Origin: Salvia splendens
Lineage: Eukaryota; Streptophyta; Magnoliopsida; Lamiales; Lamiaceae
DNA length: 64,000 bases
Reading direction: 5' to 3'
Assembly: GCF_004379255.2 (NCBI RefSeq)
Contig: NC_056044.1
Coordinates: forward strand, 9,464,001 to 9,528,000
Positions 60,630 to 64,000 of this stretch are shown here, in pieces. The notes under the pieces were generated by a model. The model ran no database searches. It saw only the letters and a list, made by a program, of their open reading frames with translations, and was not told the origin of the DNA. How positions within the stretch are numbered: position 1 is the first letter of the stretch; each line of letters starts with the position of its first letter. The translations under genes and the position numbers were made by a program.

Positions 60630-61290
60630 GGCCATCCACAATAGGAATAGCCCAGCAATAGCCCAGCCATAGCCTAGTCACTGCCACATCATCAGCACTA
60701 AAAATCCTCCTGCCACATCATAAATAGCCCAGCCATAGCCTAGCCATATCATAAATAGCCCAGCCACATCAATAGCCACATCACTAATAACAATTATATA
60801 AAATGACATAATTAACAATCACACAATATACGGAATTTAATTTACGAGACATATACGAGAAACATTAATAATACTATCCACATCACTATTAACAAATATA
60901 TACAAAATGAAATAATTAACAATCACACAATATGCGAAATTTAATTTACGAGACATATACGGGAAAAGTTTAATAATACTATTAAAATTTAGATAGAGAG
61001 AGTACTCGTTAAAACAAGTGGTGCGAATGAAAATGATGAGCAAAGCGCGTATATATAGTGTTTCGAAAAAAAAAATTTAATTTTCGCGCTAGGCCGTGCG
61101 CTGGGCGATCCGGGCGCTGCAATAGCGCCGAACGGACCGCCCAGCCGACCGTCCAGCGCCACATAACCGCCCAGCGCTGCGCGGTTTCTCTCTCCACTCA
61201 GCCGCTGGGCGGCTGCAATAGACCGCCCAGCGAACCGCCCCAGCGCCGGCGCTCGGCTGGGCGGTCGCTGGGCGCCTATTGTGGATGGTC
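60630..61290. mobile_element. PIF/Harbinger-type MITE directly upstream of PSAT1 (element B)
   Basis: The inverted ends are GGCCATCCACAATAGG and the inverse of GACCATCCACAATAGG, with a TGA duplication at 60627-60629 and 61291-61293. It is 661 bp and non-coding. The right half is a GC-rich run of CGCCCAGCG-type motifs. Subterminal DNA near 60990-61070 matches element A. It ends 67 bases before the PSAT1 start codon. Confidence 0.83.
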
Positions 61291-61352
61291 TGATGCAGTC
61301 TGCACTGCTGTTCACATCGAAATCACATTATTGCCCCTGCTAAACCTGCTTA

Positions 61353-63254
61353 GGGTGTCACAATAAGGCGGACACCCCAATAGCCCCGCCCCAATTTTTG
61401 TCCATAGCTCCTGTTTATTTGTCTATATCCTTAAAATTTTATTTTCGCCCACTATATTGGACACTTCCAATAGCCTCCGAATTTTATAATCAATTTTCAT
61501 TTTAAAATGTTTTTAGTTTTAATCAGGTATAATTAAAATTATCGCAATATAAATAATTAGAAAACGAGGTAATTGGGGCCGAATATTCGTTGTATTGCAA
61601 AAGGGTAAAATTATACAACGAAAATTAAAAAAAATACAACTAAAAATTCACACGGCGCCGCCACCTCCCCTACGTGCCCACACTTCTTCAATCAAATCGG
61701 CTTGGAGTGTGGTATGTGATGTCGTCCTGCGCATATCAGCGAAACGTTGGATCAAATATTCATTGCTCCATGGTACGCCCATCTGGTTCGGCGCGGAGGC
61801 AACACCGTGACTTGTACTTGCGCCCTCTTCCGGTGCCCAGCGCTCTGCCGCAAATCCTTCATCTTCTATTATCATATTATGCAATATGATACATGCTAAC
61901 ATAATATTCGCGACATCATCTTCGTGCCAAACTCATGCCGGACACCGTATAATAGTCCACCGCGATTGGAGGACACCGAAAGCCCGCTCAACATCCTTCC
62001 TAGCACCTTCTTGTTTGCGCGCAAAATATTGTTTCTTCGGTCCAACCGGTTGGCGGACAGTCTTGACGAATACGAGCCACCGCGGATATATCCCATCGGC
62101 CAAATAGTAGCCCCTACTGTACTGCGTGTCGTTGGCTACAAAGCTGATTTCTGGACCCTCCCCCCGGCACTCATCGTTGAAGAGCGGCGATAACTGAATA
62201 ACATTGATGTCGTTGTTCGAACCTGCCACACCGAAATACACATGCCAGATCCGCAAACGGTAGTCCGCAACGGCTTCTAGAATCATCGTTGGATGTTTGC
62301 TTTTGAATCCAGTTGTGAACTGGCATTTCCATGCCATGGGGCAGTTCCTCCACTCCCAATGCATGCAATCGATGCTTCCCAACATTCCTGGGAAGCCGTG
62401 GATCGAACCGTGCATATCCAGCAGGCTTGGACACTCATCAGGGGTGGGCTTACGTAGAAACTCCCCACCAAAAATTTCCCGGGTCCCCTTACAGAACTGC
62501 CTAAGCACATGGAGGCCAGTCGTCTCACCCATCTGTAGGTATTCATTGAACATATCGGCTGGTCCGGCGTAGGCAAGCTGCCGAAGTGCAGAGGTGCACT
62601 TCTGTAGCGTAGACAGCCCGATCCGGCCCGCGGCATCACGCCGGAGGGTGAAACACCTGTAACGCTCCGCCAAATTCGTCGCTATATAGTTGAACAGCGG
62701 TAGCGATATCCTGAATCTCCGGCGGAATATCTCGGGTGGTAATGGGGGTTATCCACAAAGTAATTAGTCATTAGACGCTGGTGCGCACCGACGTGGTCTC
62801 GTGGGATGGTCCGCCGATGAGTAATCGCACGAGGGATCGCAGCCTCCGCCTCCTCCGCCAAGCTCGCCGCATCTTCTTGGTTGCACCTGTTGAATCAGAG
62901 CATTCCAAGTGTCTCTCCACAAATTGTCCATTTCTGACCACAAATTCTAGTGAGAGAAATTTTTAGTGATGAAGAGTCGGAATGATGTGAAAATAATGAA
63001 TGGAACAGGGTGTATTTATAGGTGAATTAAAAAAAATCGCCGCCTATAGCCGCGCCGGGCACCGATCCACTATAGGCGCCCGCGCTATCCGCCGCGTCCG
63101 CCCCGGACTCGCCGCGTCCTCACCCCGGAGTAGGCGCATGCCCGTCTGCCGCCTACCGCCCCCATCTCCTCGTCCGCCCCGGGGGCGGACAACTCTTCCA
63201 CTATGGATAACCCCGAGGCGCGGCTATAGCCGCCCCTAACCATTGTGGACACTC
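61353..63254. mobile_element. PIF/Harbinger element carrying only the transposase (element C)
   Basis: The inverted ends are GGGTGTCACAATAAGGCGG and the inverse of GAGTGTCCACAATGG, with a TTA duplication at 61350-61352 and 63255-63257. About 1.9 kb. It encodes a DDE transposase on the minus strand and no Myb-like partner. Confidence 0.85.
61648..62900 (-). pseudogene. PIF/Harbinger DDE transposase, broken
   Basis: From about 62900 the minus strand reads HRRTIPRDHVGAHQRLM, then a one-base frame change near 62745, then EIFRRRFRISLPLF and the long frame 62673-61648. Catalytic residues are visible: Asp in GSIDCMHWEWRNCP, Asp in AGSNNDINVIQLSPLF and Glu in RKDVERAFGVLQSRW. An in-frame TGA at 61933-61935, in a position usually Arg, interrupts the frame before VWHEDDVANIMLACIILHNM. 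The stop is consistent with C-to-T decay of CGA. The C-terminus ends ADLIEEVWARRGGGG. The intact protein would cut and join the element at TWA-type targets. Confidence 0.85.
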
Positions 63255-63260
63255 TTATCA

Positions 63261-64000
63261 GAGCATCAGCAGCAGTGCTCGCTGGCGAGGACGATGTCCG
63301 TGCCGCTGGCGCGGCTGACCCCTGCTCGCCGCTGTGCTCTTGTCGCTGGCATGCCGCTGCTCGATGCATCGAGCACGTCCGTGCCGCTGAGCAGCTGACG
63401 TGGCGACGCCTGATTGGCCAACGACAATGTCGTTGGCGATTTCGTTTTTTCTTTTTTTTAAAAAGAAAATTGGATTTAATTTAAAAAATCCGAATTAAAT
63501 AAAAAAATATTTTTCCACTTCCCAATAAATTATATCCGTTTTCTCCCCACTTTTAATTTATTTTTCAATTTTTTCCCCAAAATTCACATTTTCATCTATA
63601 AATACCCTCACTTTCACACCAAAAATTTCACACCACACTACACAATTATCATCTAAATTCTCTCATCTTCTCTTATCAATTCTCAATCTTTCACTCTTAC
63701 TTACTAAAAAATTGTCCAGCTTCGGCGATCACCCCTCCGACTTCCGCGGTTGGAACCACGAATGGTTCGGCTCACAACCATTTCCTAGTCCGGAAACGCA
63801 ATTTTCGGCCCCTCCTCAAACCCAAGGTTCTCAAGTTCCGGGTGGCTACCAGCCTTACCGGTGGACGACCAAGATGCCCCTGATGGGCGATACGGGTGGG
63901 CACCCGAACCCAGATCGGGAGAGAACGGCGGCGGCGGCTCTCAAACTTCTCCTCTTCCTACTCCTACTCCTACTCCTCGTGGTGTCCGCACCCCGGACAC
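63261..64000 (+). mobile_element. Left part of a further PIF/Harbinger-type element (element D)
   Basis: It begins GAGCATCAGCAGCAGTGC only six bases after element C and runs off the window. A TATA-like run and 5' UTR-like DNA (63590-63715) precede the start of a Myb-like accessory gene. Confidence 0.6.
63715..64000 (+). pseudogene. N-terminus of Harbinger Myb-like accessory protein, damaged
   Basis: The frame SSFGDHPSDFRGWNHEWFGS continues with PFPSPETQFSAPPQTQ, a typical start of the Harbinger partner protein. The codon at the expected Met position reads TTG. Near 63860 a one-base loss moves the sequence to another frame, where VDDQDAPDGRYGWAPEPRSG follows. The remainder lies outside the window. 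Confidence 0.6.

Noticed and set aside
60561..60641. PSAT1 start at 60635 or 60641
   Set aside because: These codons lie within the neighbouring MITE terminus and would place 24 or more residues before the signal peptide. The ATG at 60563 fits the family.
1..64000. tRNA, rRNA or other structured RNA genes
   Set aside because: None was recognised by eye. A covariance-model scan would be needed to exclude short ones.

Overview
The window is nuclear DNA of a flowering plant, most likely a eudicot. It is AT-rich and intron-rich, its coding signals are plant-specific families, and more than half of its length is recognisable mobile DNA. The order Lamiales is only an impression and was not tested.

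Four host genes look functional. (1) A complete long-form tRNase Z (tRNA 3'-end processing endonuclease) lies on + at 6028-10940 in 12 exons. (2) A small intronless DUF688-like protein lies on + at 24197-24592. (3) A complete NPGR2-like TPR protein (NPG1 family, TTC7-like subunit of the plasma-membrane PI4-kinase alpha complex) lies on + at 38366-43949 in 5 exons. (4) A complete phospholipid:sterol acyltransferase 1 (PSAT1, LCAT family) lies on - at 45766-60563 in 15 exons. Its first and ninth introns are swollen by a gag-like retroelement and by a Ty1/copia element. NPGR2 and PSAT1 converge. At 2-842 there is a decayed, 3'-truncated HDA19-like histone deacetylase.

Mobile-element layout from left to right: two nested hAT elements (2728-5055 containing 2862-4359, each with an 8-bp target duplication); a degenerate ~110-bp satellite array (11.8-13.0 kb); three consecutive elements separated only by (TA)n tracts (13706-15330, 15379-19608, and a truncated third from 19638); an LTR-like remnant (~19.9-20.9 kb); small MITEs at 23.0-23.6 kb; a PIF/Harbinger element carrying only the Myb-like gene, nested in a Stowaway-like MITE (25.8-27.9 kb); a 350-bp TRIM (28238-28587); a full-length copia with an intact 1477-residue polyprotein (29073-36223); a solo LTR in an NPGR2 intron (40990-41163); a young copia whose two 414-bp LTRs are inverted relative to each other (47330-52692); a gag-like element with coiled coils (~56.1-59.96 kb); and three back-to-back PIF/Harbinger elements at the right edge (60630-61290, 61353-63254, and 63261 to the window end).

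The most unusual signals are these. Both copia elements lack a visible tRNA-type primer-binding site just after the 5' LTR; the sequence there is instead perfectly complementary to a segment of the element's own LTR (14 nt in one, 10 nt in the other), which suggests self-primed or LTR-assisted reverse transcription. The second copia has a precisely flipped LTR but a perfect target-site duplication. A family of elements lives exclusively inside TA microsatellites. The transposase and Myb genes of PIF/Harbinger are carried by separate elements. All coordinates and boundaries were read by eye; no alignment or database search was run.
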